Shown here piece by piece: positions 1 to 6,627 of a DNA stretch of 9,025 nt (the stretch's first letter is position 1; every line of letters begins with the position of its first letter). Position numbers and translations under genes: made by a program. The notes beneath the pieces are model-generated. The model worked only from the letters and a program-made list of their open reading frames with translations, did no database searches and had not been told where the DNA came from. Origin of the DNA: Bryobacterales bacterium (GTDB lineage: Bacteria > Acidobacteriota > Terriglobia > Bryobacterales > Bryobacteraceae). The stretch lies in contig PLMF01000265.1 of assembly GCA_003142355.1 (NCBI GenBank), forward strand, positions 3,488 to 12,512. The letters are read 5' to 3'.

Positions 1-105
1 GGAACCGAGGACGTCTACAAGCTGTACGCGGAGAGCTTCGCGGGCCAGGACCATTTGCGGAAGATCCAGCAGGAGGCGCAGGAACTGATCTCGCGGACGT
101 TCGCG
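1..105 (+). repeat. Direct repeat, left copy (pgm 3' end)
   Basis: Base-for-base identical to 4210-4314 in the same orientation, including every third codon position. The repeat may continue to the left of the window. Together the copies bracket the nuclease-ATPase operon. Confidence 0.95.
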
Positions 106-117
106 GCGGCGGGCTAG
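1..117 (+). CDS. pgm: Phosphoglucomutase (alpha-D-glucose phosphate-specific), C-terminal end, partial
   Basis: The last 38 codons of a gene that begins before the window; frame 1 is open from base 1 to the TAG at 115-117. The peptide opens [13 protein letters not shown], which matches the phosphate-binding end (PSGTED..K.YAESF) of bacterial phosphoglucomutases of the Pgm type. These convert glucose-1-phosphate to glucose-6-phosphate in the cytoplasm. A second copy of this 3' end lies at 4210-4326, with the first 105 bases identical. The copies differ only in the last codons: this one ends FAAAG, the other FAREC. Because this copy is joined to whatever lies upstream, it is presumably the working gene, but that cannot be seen here. 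It converges on the SbcC-like gene, with 65 bases between the two stops. Confidence 0.85.
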   Translation, partial: GTEDVYKLYAESFAGQDHLRKIQQEAQELISRTFAAAG

Positions 118-182
118 GGCGCGGATCTCTACGCGGCAGCGTGTGGTCCAGGTTGGCCACAACACCGTCGAAATGTGTCGTG

Positions 183-2876
183 TCAAACCGACGCGGCGAC
201 CGAAGTGGCTTCAATCTCCATACACTCCTCCAAGTGGATCGTTGGGGCACCCAGTTTCAGGTACCTATCCTCGTGGCAGGTTAGGATTATGATTTGGTGT
301 CGCTTTGCTGCCAGTGACAACGCCAGCAGAGTATCGTTGAACCGCGCGTTATCCGAATAGACGAGGGCATCGTCAAGGATGATCGGTGCCGCTACGCCCT
401 CCGACGCAAGGAGATCTGCAAAGGCAATCCGGGTCAATACTGAGACCTGTTCGCGGGCGCCGACACTCAATGAGTTAAACGGTTCCGTGGTCTCGCCCCG
501 TTCCAGGCCTTCTATCGACAGATCGGCACTGAACTTGATTCTCGCTCCCGGTAATACGCGTCGCAGGTACGGCTGAACTCTCTCCACCACCGGCCGCAGA
601 AACTGTGTGTTTGCATCCCGTTCTGTTTCCACAATCGTCTGATAGAGCAAGCGCAACGCCTGCGCATCGCGATCAAGAGCCAAGTATCGGAGCTCGGCGT
701 CGTTGAGATCCGCCTCGAGGGCTGCGCATTGCTCACCGGGGCCTGACTTCCCAAGGGCCTCTAGCGACCCCCTGGTCCGTTCAACGGACCGCTCCAGTCG
801 CTGAATATCCGATTCCAAGTTCGCGAGCGCTGTTCGGCTCATCTGCACACGTTCCGAGGCTGCATCGGGATCAGCCTCAAGGTATCGGTCGTTTGCCTGG
901 CTGAAAGCCTTCTGCGCCTCGGCCTCCGCCCTTCGCGCTTGCTCCAGCTCCGATTGCAGAGCTACGTCGCCAGCTATTTGGCGTTCGGCCCTCAGGGCAT
1001 CGCTGTTCCGATCCAGGGTCCCCGAGGCGTTGCGACGCTCACCTACCGTCGCCGTCAAGAAGTCGCGGGCCTCATCGCGGCGTATACGCGTCTGTTCAAG
1101 ATCGTGTTCCGCGTCGTGCACCTTGCCATTTATTCGCTGAACCTCGGCTACCGCTTCACGGCGCCGGATGTCGGCGTCTTTCAGGTCCGGCAAAGTAGCG
1201 AGGTCTAAGCCCTCCGCCAGTCCTGTCACACGGGCTTCCAGCGAGCGAACCGCCTCTTCCAGTTCCGCGATGCCTTCGGGCGCAAGTGAAGACAACATCT
1301 CGCGATGGCTCTTTAACGAGCGGGATGCTTCTTGCTTGAGGCGGAAGCGTTCATCGGCATCGGCGACGGATGACACCCCAGAAGCAGACAGCCCATCAGA
1401 GAGGTCGGATTTCGCGCGTTCTGAGTCGTGCCTGCGATCAGCGAGCGTGTCGCCTCCCGGCACGATCTTTATTGAGCCCCGGTTCGCAATCTCGACAACC
1501 GCAACATCCGTCAGCACGACCGGGTTTTCTGGCGGAAGGGGCCCGCTGTTAAAGCGAACTCCCTCGGTATCCGAAAACTGAAACTCCAACTTGGTTGCCG
1601 CAGATTCAAGACGAGCCTCGGCCTTGGAGACTTCAACCTCCAAGGAGCGTAGTTTCTTCAAATCAGCCTCGGAAATCCGGATAGCCGACCGAGATGTCTC
1701 CGCCGCCCTAACCTCGTCCGCAACGGCCTGCGCCCTGCGTAAACGGTCCAGTTCGCGGTCGCGCTGCTGCTTCACTCCCAGGAATTCGTAGACTCGGCTG
1801 GCGGCGCCGTGGCTGGAGTTCGCGGCTGTTAGTGCCTTCCGTAGGTCCACAAGTTCTTCGGACGCCTTCGTGAACCGCTCTTCCAAAGGTCGAAGCTCCT
1901 CTTCCGCTCTCACCTGTTTCTGTCGAAGATCCTCCAGCGCCTTTTCGAGGCGATTCAACTCCTCCAGGCGGTCCTGCCGCCGCTGCATCGCTTCATCCGC
2001 GTGCTTCAGAACAACTCGTGCGAGCTTCAGTTGTTCCTCCGTCGTTTGCTTCTTTTGGAGGAGACCTTCGGCGCGTTTCACCGCTTCTTCCGCGCCAGCT
2101 AGTTCGCGCTCAAGGGACGCCCGGACTTCCGGACTACGGAGCTCGCCAAGCCTGGCAAGGTTAGATTCCAATAACTCGATGGAAGCGTTGAAACCGTCCA
2201 GTTCGATTCGCTTGTCAGCCAGTTGGCTCCGGCCCTTGTCGAGTCTTTTCTCCGCCGCGGAGAGGGCGCCGGTGGGTTTCCCGGTCTTGTCCGTGAAGTA
2301 CTCGCGGTAAGCAAGGGTAACGCGGCTGCGCAACTTGGCTGCACCCTCTCCAACCAAAATGTCGCCAACTTCCTTGCGAAGACTCGATTGAACCGTCGCA
2401 CGCACGTCGGGATTGATATCCATGCCCTGAAAGGTAGTACCCTGCTCGACCCAGAATAAAGGCCACATCCCAAGCTCCTGGAATTTGGCTGCGCCCCTTA
2501 CCGATCCTCGAAATCGAAGCAGTTCCTCAAGCTTAAGGTCGGCGTCGTGATTCATGAACCGCTTCCCATCCGGACAAAACAGTTCCGCCTTGCCAGAGGT
2601 GCCGCCAAACGTCTTGCGCAACCGATACGTCCGGCCGTCAAGCTCAAACGCCAGGTCCACTTCGGGGCGTACGGAGCAACCATAGGGCTGGATGCCGTCC
2701 AGAAGCTTGCCGGTGATGTTATGCCTCTGGAAAAGCGCCGTTTGGAGCGCGGACAACACGGTGGACTTGCCCGCCTCGTTTAGGCCGGCAATCACGTTGG
2801 CTCCATCGACCAGGCCCCTGATGGATGCGCTCCGCAATTTGCGGAAGTCCCGAATCTGTATTTCACGCAGTCTCAT
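183..2876 (-). CDS. SbcC/Rad50-like coiled-coil ATPase
   Basis: An 897-residue ABC-type ATPase of the Rad50/SbcC/SMC class. Such proteins pair with a Mre11/SbcD nuclease to bind and process DNA ends. Visible motifs are an N-terminal Walker A (GLNEAGKST, residues 31-39), Q-loop region around 141-150, ABC signature (SLSVGAREQ, 802-810), Walker B (PIILDD, 831-836) and a switch histidine (TCHED, H868). Residues about 205-430 and 480-760 are charged, heptad-like and read as two coiled-coil arms. Between them (about 430-476) is a non-coiled, strand-rich segment with Gly, Pro and Val. There is no CxxC zinc hook; the only cysteines are C67, C101, C717, C867 and C885. The ATG directly abuts the stop of the nuclease gene (TGAATG), and GGGAGGGAGG lies 6 bases upstream, so the two are co-translated. 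Length is nearer to YhaN-like ATPases than to E. coli SbcC (over 1,000). DNA repair or phage defence are both possible; the sequence does not decide. Confidence 0.9.
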   Translation of the reverse strand: MRLREIQIRDFRKLRSASIRGLVDGANVIAGLNEAGKSTVLSALQTALFQRHNITGKLLDGIQPYGCSVRPEVDLAFELDGRTYRLRKTFGGTSGKAELFCPDGKRFMNHDADLKLEELLRFRGSVRGAAKFQELGMWPLFWVEQGTTFQGMDINPDVRATVQSSLRKEVGDILVGEGAAKLRSRVTLAYREYFTDKTGKPTGALSAAEKRLDKGRSQLADKRIELDGFNASIELLESNLARLGELRSPEVRASLERELAGAEEAVKRAEGLLQKKQTTEEQLKLARVVLKHADEAMQRRQDRLEELNRLEKALEDLRQKQVRAEEELRPLEERFTKASEELVDLRKALTAANSSHGAASRVYEFLGVKQQRDRELDRLRRAQAVADEVRAAETSRSAIRISEADLKKLRSLEVEVSKAEARLESAATKLEFQFSDTEGVRFNSGPLPPENPVVLTDVAVVEIANRGSIKIVPGGDTLADRRHDSERAKSDLSDGLSASGVSSVADADERFRLKQEASRSLKSHREMLSSLAPEGIAELEEAVRSLEARVTGLAEGLDLATLPDLKDADIRRREAVAEVQRINGKVHDAEHDLEQTRIRRDEARDFLTATVGERRNASGTLDRNSDALRAERQIAGDVALQSELEQARRAEAEAQKAFSQANDRYLEADPDAASERVQMSRTALANLESDIQRLERSVERTRGSLEALGKSGPGEQCAALEADLNDAELRYLALDRDAQALRLLYQTIVETERDANTQFLRPVVERVQPYLRRVLPGARIKFSADLSIEGLERGETTEPFNSLSVGAREQVSVLTRIAFADLLASEGVAAPIILDDALVYSDNARFNDTLLALSLAAKRHQIIILTCHEDRYLKLGAPTIHLEECMEIEATSVAASV

Positions 2877-4019
2877 TCAAAGCCTCCCTCCCAGAACGTG
2901 CTCAATGTAAAGACGTTGAAGGGCCGTTGCAGCGTGCCTATGGTCTGGGTTTGACGCATCGGCGTGGACTGCACGCAGGCGCTGCACTACAGTTCCAATG
3001 AATCCCTGCCGCCCGATTTCGTCCAAGTCCGCGTCGCTCGGTGCGGCAATCAATTCATCCAGATTGGCGCGGAGTACCTGAACCTCAGCTTCCAGTTCAG
3101 AAATGTGATCGGCAACTCTGGCTCGCTCGGAGAGGCTCACCGCGCCCCTGAGGGTCAATTGCACGACGGCCGCCGCACGGGGCTCTTCGATGATACTCAC
3201 GACGCTGTCGAGATCCTGCCGAGCATCCGGGGATTGCAGCGTAGCTTCCAAGTCGTACCAACGATAGTGGCCCGTGAAGACACGGGTCACCTTCGGAGCT
3301 TGGCCGACACTGGGCAGATCCACAATCAAGACATGCCCAGCCTCGGACTGCAGGAAGCTGTCGGCTTCAGGTGTGCCCGAGTACCAGGTGCGGTCGGCAA
3401 TCTCGGCGGCGCCGTGCCAGTCGCCCAGGGCCAAGTAATCCAGCCGAGCGTCAATCGCCCGCGTGTCCGAAATCATGTTGTATTGCTCGGAGGCTTCGGG
3501 GAGGCGATTCCGCACGGAACCGTGCGCCAAGCCAACGCGTATGGCGCCCTCTGGTGTCTCGATAGTCGCAAACAGCTCTGTTGGGTCTTCGTACTGATGC
3601 CGGCGAGTCAGAGGCGCCGGGATGACAGCCAACCGCCCATCACACAGAATGACCGGATCACCGGTTCTGAGTACGTGGACGTGTGGCGGACAGCCGAACC
3701 GCAACATGCGCTCCCAAACGCTCTCAACGGTGAACGGATCGTGGTTGCCCGGGAGCAATAGCCACGGGATCTCAACTGCCCTAAGTATGTGCAGTAGTTC
3801 CCGAACCGGGAGGTCGCTAATGTCGTTGCGATCGAATATGTCGCCAGCCACCAGAATCGCGCCGACTTTCTCCGACACGGCCAAGTCGCCGATTCGCCGT
3901 ACCACACTGAGGCGTTCTTGCCGTAAGTACGCCAGCTTGTCAGGCGGTGCGCCCAGGCTCTCGAACTGCTTGGCGATTTGCCAGTCGGCGGTATGCAGAA
4001 TTCGCACTCCCATCATCAT
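2877..4019 (-). CDS. SbcD/Mre11-like metallophosphoesterase nuclease
   Basis: A 380-residue calcineurin-type phosphoesterase, expected to be a two-metal (Mn) DNA exo/endonuclease working with the ATPase that follows. Motifs in order: HTADWQ (9-14), GDIFD (59-63), GNHD (91-94), GLAHG (163-167, H166), LGDWHG (198-203, H202) and YSGTPE (213-218). All core metal-binding motifs are present except that the first, normally DxH, is DxQ (D12, Q14). From memory DWQ recurs in a wider subfamily of SbcD-like proteins, so it is probably not a defect. Residues 250-380 form a mainly helical C-terminal part that would contact the ATPase. The start is one of three tandem ATGs (4019, 4016, 4013); AGGAAAGGA at 4020-4028 could serve the first or third. 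It is first gene of the operon and its stop touches the ATPase start codon. The name sbcD is avoided because the pair is clearly diverged from E. coli SbcCD. Confidence 0.9.
   Translation of the reverse strand: MMMGVRILHTADWQIAKQFESLGAPPDKLAYLRQERLSVVRRIGDLAVSEKVGAILVAGDIFDRNDISDLPVRELLHILRAVEIPWLLLPGNHDPFTVESVWERMLRFGCPPHVHVLRTGDPVILCDGRLAVIPAPLTRRHQYEDPTELFATIETPEGAIRVGLAHGSVRNRLPEASEQYNMISDTRAIDARLDYLALGDWHGAAEIADRTWYSGTPEADSFLQSEAGHVLIVDLPSVGQAPKVTRVFTGHYRWYDLEATLQSPDARQDLDSVVSIIEEPRAAAVVQLTLRGAVSLSERARVADHISELEAEVQVLRANLDELIAAPSDADLDEIGRQGFIGTVVQRLRAVHADASNPDHRHAATALQRLYIEHVLGGRL
2883..2892 (-). promoter_or_regulatory. Strong ribosome binding site for the SbcC-like gene
   Basis: GGGAGGGAGG on the minus strand, inside the last codons of the nuclease gene and 6 bases before the ATG at 2876. 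It fixes the ATPase start and supports coupled translation across the TGAATG junction. Confidence 0.7.
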
Positions 4020-4079
4020 TCCTTTCCTGGTAAATCCGCTCCCGGATCAGAAACTTCCTATGCAGCAGGGTTGGCATCA

Positions 4080-4095
4080 AAGGTCAACAGACCTT
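4080..4095. promoter_or_regulatory. Inverted repeat upstream of the nuclease-ATPase operon
   Basis: AAGGTC-AACA-GACCTT, a perfect 6-base dyad with a 4-base spacer, centred about 68 bases upstream of the nuclease start. On the minus strand one arm overlaps TTGACC, a fair -35 match. Seventeen bases on is TGCATA, a poor -10 match at 4059-4064. The position suits an operator over the operon promoter, but a 6-base dyad can arise by chance and no cognate regulator is recognised in the window. Confidence 0.3.
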
Positions 4096-4125
4096 AGTAT
4101 CGCTTGTTTCGGAACCAGTTGTATG

Positions 4126-4326
4126 CTCACCGCCGCACCCGGCAGTGGCGCTCCCCTCGGAGGTATCAAGATAGTCGCCCAACGCGGATGGTTTGCGGCG
4201 CGGCCTTCGGGAACCGAGGACGTCTACAAGCTGTACGCGGAGAGCTTCGCGGGCCAGGACCATTTGCGGAAGATCCAGCAGGAGGCGCAGGAACTGATCT
4301 CGCGGACGTTCGCGCGGGAGTGCTAG
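4126..4326 (+). pseudogene. pgm: Truncated 3' remnant of phosphoglucomutase gene
   Basis: About 66 codons that read [17 protein letters not shown], then [21 protein letters not shown], ending FAREC and TAG at 4324-4326. This is the C-terminal stretch of Pgm from the LTAAPGNGA-like motif through the phosphate-binding PSGTED loop. Homology by eye stops at about 4120-4126; the in-frame bases before that read as unrelated sequence, and the rest of the enzyme is absent. The fragment lacks the catalytic serine and metal-binding domains and cannot be an active mutase. An ATG at 4123 would give a 67-residue peptide, but no ribosome binding site supports it. Bases 4210-4314 are identical to 1-105. The stop shares the palindrome CTAG with the stop of the convergent helix-hairpin-helix gene, suggesting that this copy keeps the ancestral pgm 3' junction. 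Confidence 0.8.
4210..4314 (+). repeat. Direct repeat, right copy (pgm 3' end)
   Basis: Identical to 1-105. Identity ends at the same codon (FA) in both copies; the next 12 bases to the stop agree at 8 positions and the flanks then differ. The offset between copies is 4,209 bases. Confidence 0.95.
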
Positions 4327-4598
4327 CCCGCATCTTTCCACTTCCACCACTTCAGCAACTCGGGATCGGGCTTCGACTCCGATGCGAAATAAACAGCGCA
4401 TCGGAATACATAGAGAACGCACCGATCCACCCGCCCGCCCACTTCCCGGCACAGTTCGGCGTAAAGAGACTCGGCGTTGCGACCTCTGAGTTCCGCCACT
4501 TCCCGGACCCCAAGACGACAAAGATCGGCGGCTATCGACGGCCCAACTCCCGGGATCCGAGACAGCTCGGCGATGACGGATGCGGGCGGCTTTCTCAT
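4323..4598 (-). CDS. Helix-hairpin-helix protein, Cdd1 'pathogenicity locus' family
   Basis: A 91-residue protein. [12 protein letters not shown] (15-26) is a classic helix-hairpin-helix, a non-specific DNA-backbone binding motif. It is followed by LRRLG-like and LRGR helices, then the [18 protein letters not shown] block (56-73) and the closing [11 protein letters not shown] (79-89) typical of the small Cdd1 family (PF11731, recognised from memory). The family has no firm function; DNA binding is inferred from the motif. The ATG at 4598 overlaps the stop of the upstream VOC gene as ATGA, the usual sign of translational coupling. A GTG four codons earlier (4610) is possible but less likely. 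Its TAG stop lies in the same CTAG as the stop of the convergent pgm remnant. Confidence 0.85.
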   Translation of the reverse strand: MRKPPASVIAELSRIPGVGPSIAADLCRLGVREVAELRGRNAESLYAELCREVGGRVDRCVLYVFRCAVYFASESKPDPELLKWWKWKDAG

Positions 4599-4966
4599 TT
4601 GTCCGACCACACCGCCAGCTCATTTCCGCTCGGATCGGTGAAGTGGAACCGCCGCCCGCCCGGAAACGGAAAGATCTCCTTGACGATAGTGCCACCCTCC
4701 GCCCGCACTTTCGCTTCCATCCCGGCGAGATCCACCGCATAAATCACCACCAGTGGTCCGCCGCCGGTTGCGTCGTCCGCTTTCCAGAACCCTCCCGAGA
4801 GCCGGCCATCTTCAAAACTCGTATAGTCCGGGCCGTAGTCGGTGAATTTCCATCCGAACACACGGACATAGAAGGCCTTCGTCCGGGCTATTTCCACAGC
4901 CGGAAATTCGATGTAATCGATTCGTCGATCGTTCGCGTTTGTCTCCACGTGTTCAGTATGCCTCAT
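4595..4966 (-). CDS. VOC family (glyoxalase/bleomycin-resistance fold) protein
   Basis: A 123-residue vicinal-oxygen-chelate protein, the usual length for a single two-module domain. It reads IDYIEFPAVEIARTKAFY (16-33), then VFGW (36-39), a mid-domain SGGFW (57-61), and the closing FHFTDPSGNELAVW (107-120). E20 and E116 sit where VOC proteins carry metal ligands. It most resembles the PhnB/COG3324-like group of predicted lyases and resistance proteins; the substrate cannot be told. AGGAGG lies only 1 base before the ATG at 4966, closer than ideal, so the exact start is not certain. It is first gene of a pair with the helix-hairpin-helix gene and is divergent from the YafY-type regulator across a perfect inverted repeat, suggesting that regulator controls it. 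Confidence 0.85.
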   Translation of the reverse strand: MRHTEHVETNANDRRIDYIEFPAVEIARTKAFYVRVFGWKFTDYGPDYTSFEDGRLSGGFWKADDATGGGPLVVIYAVDLAGMEAKVRAEGGTIVKEIFPFPGGRRFHFTDPSGNELAVWSDK

Positions 4967-4969
4967 GCC

Positions 4970-4991
4970 TCCTGACAGCGTTATGTCAGGA
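4970..4991. promoter_or_regulatory. Candidate operator between VOC gene and YafY-type regulator
   Basis: TCCTGACA-gcgtta-TGTCAGGA: two perfect 8-base arms with a 6-base spacer, in the 49-base gap between the two divergent starts. Its arm-to-arm spacing of about one helical turn suits a dimeric HTH regulator. On the minus strand the centre contains CATAAC (4980-4985), a 4/6 match to a -10 box, so bound protein would block the VOC promoter. It also covers the -35 zone for the regulator's own promoter. Binding by the adjacent regulator is inferred. Confidence 0.6.
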
Positions 4992-5003
4992 TGGTTTCGG
5001 CGC

Positions 5004-5009
5004 TATGCT
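5004..5009 (+). promoter_or_regulatory. Candidate -10 box of the YafY-type regulator, leaderless
   Basis: TATGCT ends 6 bases before the family-supported ATG at 5016, so transcription would begin at or near the start codon. No Shine-Dalgarno is present in front of that ATG, which fits a leaderless message. The -35 position (about 4981-4986) falls in the inverted repeat and is a poor match. Confidence 0.4.
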
Positions 5010-5015
5010 GGCAAC

Positions 5016-5693
5016 ATGCGGCGTGCCGATCGGCTGTTCCAAATCGTGCAACACTTGCGCGGGCGACGCCTCACCACCGCTGCCCGGCTCGCCGGTTGGC
5101 TCGAAGTCTCCGAACGAACCATTTATCGGGACATACGCGATCTCTCGATTTCCGGTGTGCCCATCGAGGGAGAGGCCGGCATGGGATATCGGCTGGGCGC
5201 CGGCTTCGATCTTCCGCCCATCATGTTCACGGTGAATGAAGTCGAAGCTCTCGTCGCCGGAGCGCGCATGGTTGAAGCTTGGGGAGGGCCCACCCTCGCG
5301 AGCCATGTGCGCTCGGCGATCTCCAAAATCACGCTGGCACTGCCCAGCGCCCGGCGGGAAGAGGTCAACCGGACACGGCTGTTCGCCCCCGAGTTTCACG
5401 TTCAACAGGACGCGTTCGCCGGCCTGGAAACGTTGCGCCAGGCAATCTTACAGCGCCGGAAACTCCGCATCGAATACATCGACTGGGAACAACGCGTGTC
5501 GAGCCGGATTCTGCGCCCCCTGACACTGTATTTCTGGGGTGCGACGTGGTCCGTGGCCGCATGGTGCGAGCTGCGGGGTGGCTTCCGCAACTTCAGACTG
5601 GACCGTATTCGCGGCCTCGATGTGCTGGCCAAGACATTCGACGAATCCCCGGGCCGGTCGTTCGAGGACTTCGTGAGCAGTGCCACAAGCTGA
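5016..5693 (+). CDS. YafY-family transcriptional regulator (HTH_11 plus WYL domain)
   Basis: A 225-residue DNA-binding regulator. MRRADRLFQIVQHLR opens the protein exactly as in most YafY relatives. The winged HTH follows (LTTAARLAGWLEVSERTIYRDIRDL, residues 19-43), then VPIEGEAGMGYRL (48-60), and a C-terminal WYL domain (about 140-205: LRIEYIDW, ILRPLTLYFWGATW, FRNFRLDRI). In the WYL signature only W178 is kept; the usual YL reads SV. WYL domains sense ligands, in some cases nucleic-acid-derived. The frame is open upstream to an ATG at 4965, but that start would run through the inverted repeat and adds 17 residues that do not look like the family. It is divergent from the VOC-HHH pair, which it probably regulates together with itself. 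Confidence 0.9.
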   Translation: MRRADRLFQIVQHLRGRRLTTAARLAGWLEVSERTIYRDIRDLSISGVPIEGEAGMGYRLGAGFDLPPIMFTVNEVEALVAGARMVEAWGGPTLASHVRSAISKITLALPSARREEVNRTRLFAPEFHVQQDAFAGLETLRQAILQRRKLRIEYIDWEQRVSSRILRPLTLYFWGATWSVAAWCELRGGFRNFRLDRIRGLDVLAKTFDESPGRSFEDFVSSATS

Positions 5694-5726
5694 AGCTCGC
5701 GCATTGGTGCTAGCCTGAATTTCGAG

Positions 5727-6626
5727 GTGACGATTTCGCTTCGCTCGATCGAGGACCGCGAGAAACAGTCCGCCGCGCTCACCTCGCTCCTCGCCGCCGT
5801 CGGGCTGACGGCCTTCAAGATCGTAGTCGGCGTGCTGACGGGCAGCCTCGGAATTCTGGCCGAAGCCGCCCACTCCGGGCTGGACCTGGTGGCCGCCCTG
5901 ATGACCTTTCTGGCGGTGCGGGTCTCCGGCCGCCCAGCCGACCGCGATCACCTGTACGGCCACGGAAAGGTCGAGAACCTCTCGGCATTGTTCGAGACCG
6001 TGCTGCTGGTGGCCACTTGCGCCTGGATCGCGCGGGAGGCGGTCCACCGGCTGCTCCATCATAGAGGGGATGTCGAGGTCACGTTTTGGTCGTTTGCGGT
6101 GATGCTGACCTCAATCGCCATCGACGCTTCGCGATCGCGCGTCCTGTCGCGTACCGCCAGGAAGTACAACAGCCAGGCGCTCGAAGCCGATGCCTTGCAC
6201 TTCCAGACGGACATCTGGAGCTCGGCCGTGGTGATTCTCGGGCTGATCGCGGTGAAGGCTGGCGTTTGGTTCCCGCGGCTTGCGTTCTTGAGCGCGGGCG
6301 ACGCCGTGGCCGCGCTGGGCGTCTCGGTTGTGGTGGCGTGGGTAAGCTGGCGGCTGGGGCGGCGGACCGTCGATGCTCTCATCGACAGCGCGCCCGCGGG
6401 CATCGAGCAGCGCATCGCCTCCGCCGTGAAAGCCGTGCCCGGCGTGCTGGACTGCCACAACATCCGCTTCCGCTACTCCGGCCCCAGGCTGTTTATCGAC
6501 CTGCACGTCCTGGTGGACGGCAACCAGACGCTGAAACAAGCCCACCAGCTCACCGAGACCATCGAAACCGCCATCGAGCAGATCGCCCCGCACGCCGACG
6601 TGACCGTGCACCCCGAGCCGGGCTAG
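5727..6626 (+). CDS. Cation diffusion facilitator (CDF) family metal efflux transporter
   Basis: A 299-residue inner-membrane metal/proton antiporter of the CDF family (YiiP/FieF-like length). Membrane segments appear at about 17-36, 39-66, 86-110, 118-135, 163-182 and 190-208, followed by a cytoplasmic ferredoxin-like dimer domain (215-299). The transport site pairs HSGLD in segment 2 (H49, D53) with HFQTD in segment 5 (H158, D162). YiiP has Asp where H49 is; His there is associated with zinc preference over cadmium. The DRDHLYGHGK loop (72-81) matches the second site, and H260, H273 and H295 lie in the regulatory C-domain. It starts with GTG at 5727 with no clear Shine-Dalgarno; TGCTAGCCT (5708-5716) could be an extended -10. 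It follows the regulator after 33 bases on the same strand, so read-through is possible. Confidence 0.92.
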   Translation: MTISLRSIEDREKQSAALTSLLAAVGLTAFKIVVGVLTGSLGILAEAAHSGLDLVAALMTFLAVRVSGRPADRDHLYGHGKVENLSALFETVLLVATCAWIAREAVHRLLHHRGDVEVTFWSFAVMLTSIAIDASRSRVLSRTARKYNSQALEADALHFQTDIWSSAVVILGLIAVKAGVWFPRLAFLSAGDAVAALGVSVVVAWVSWRLGRRTVDALIDSAPAGIEQRIASAVKAVPGVLDCHNIRFRYSGPRLFIDLHVLVDGNQTLKQAHQLTETIETAIEQIAPHADVTVHPEPG

Positions 6627-6627
6627 G

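Noticed and set aside
143..160. Imperfect hairpin (GTGG-T-CCA / TGG-CCAC) between the pgm end and the ATPase gene end
   Set aside because: It is a short stem with a bulge and no T-run on either strand, so it is not convincing as a terminator.
2964..3761. Long 265-codon reading frame on the + strand
   Set aside because: It lies wholly antisense to the nuclease gene, which has all its catalytic motifs; the antisense peptide shows no domain pattern.
3622..4326. One continuous + frame joining sequence antisense to the nuclease gene to the pgm remnant
   Set aside because: Only about 4126-4326 matches phosphoglucomutase; the rest is antisense to the nuclease and its promoter, so it is not a fusion protein.
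1..4326. Classical integrative element or transposon
   Set aside because: No integrase, transposase, terminal inverted repeats or short target-site duplication is visible; only the long direct repeat supports mobility.
4965..5015. Upstream ATG starts for the YafY-type regulator
   Set aside because: They would translate the inverted repeat and add residues not typical of the family; MRRADRLF at 5016 is the usual N-terminus.
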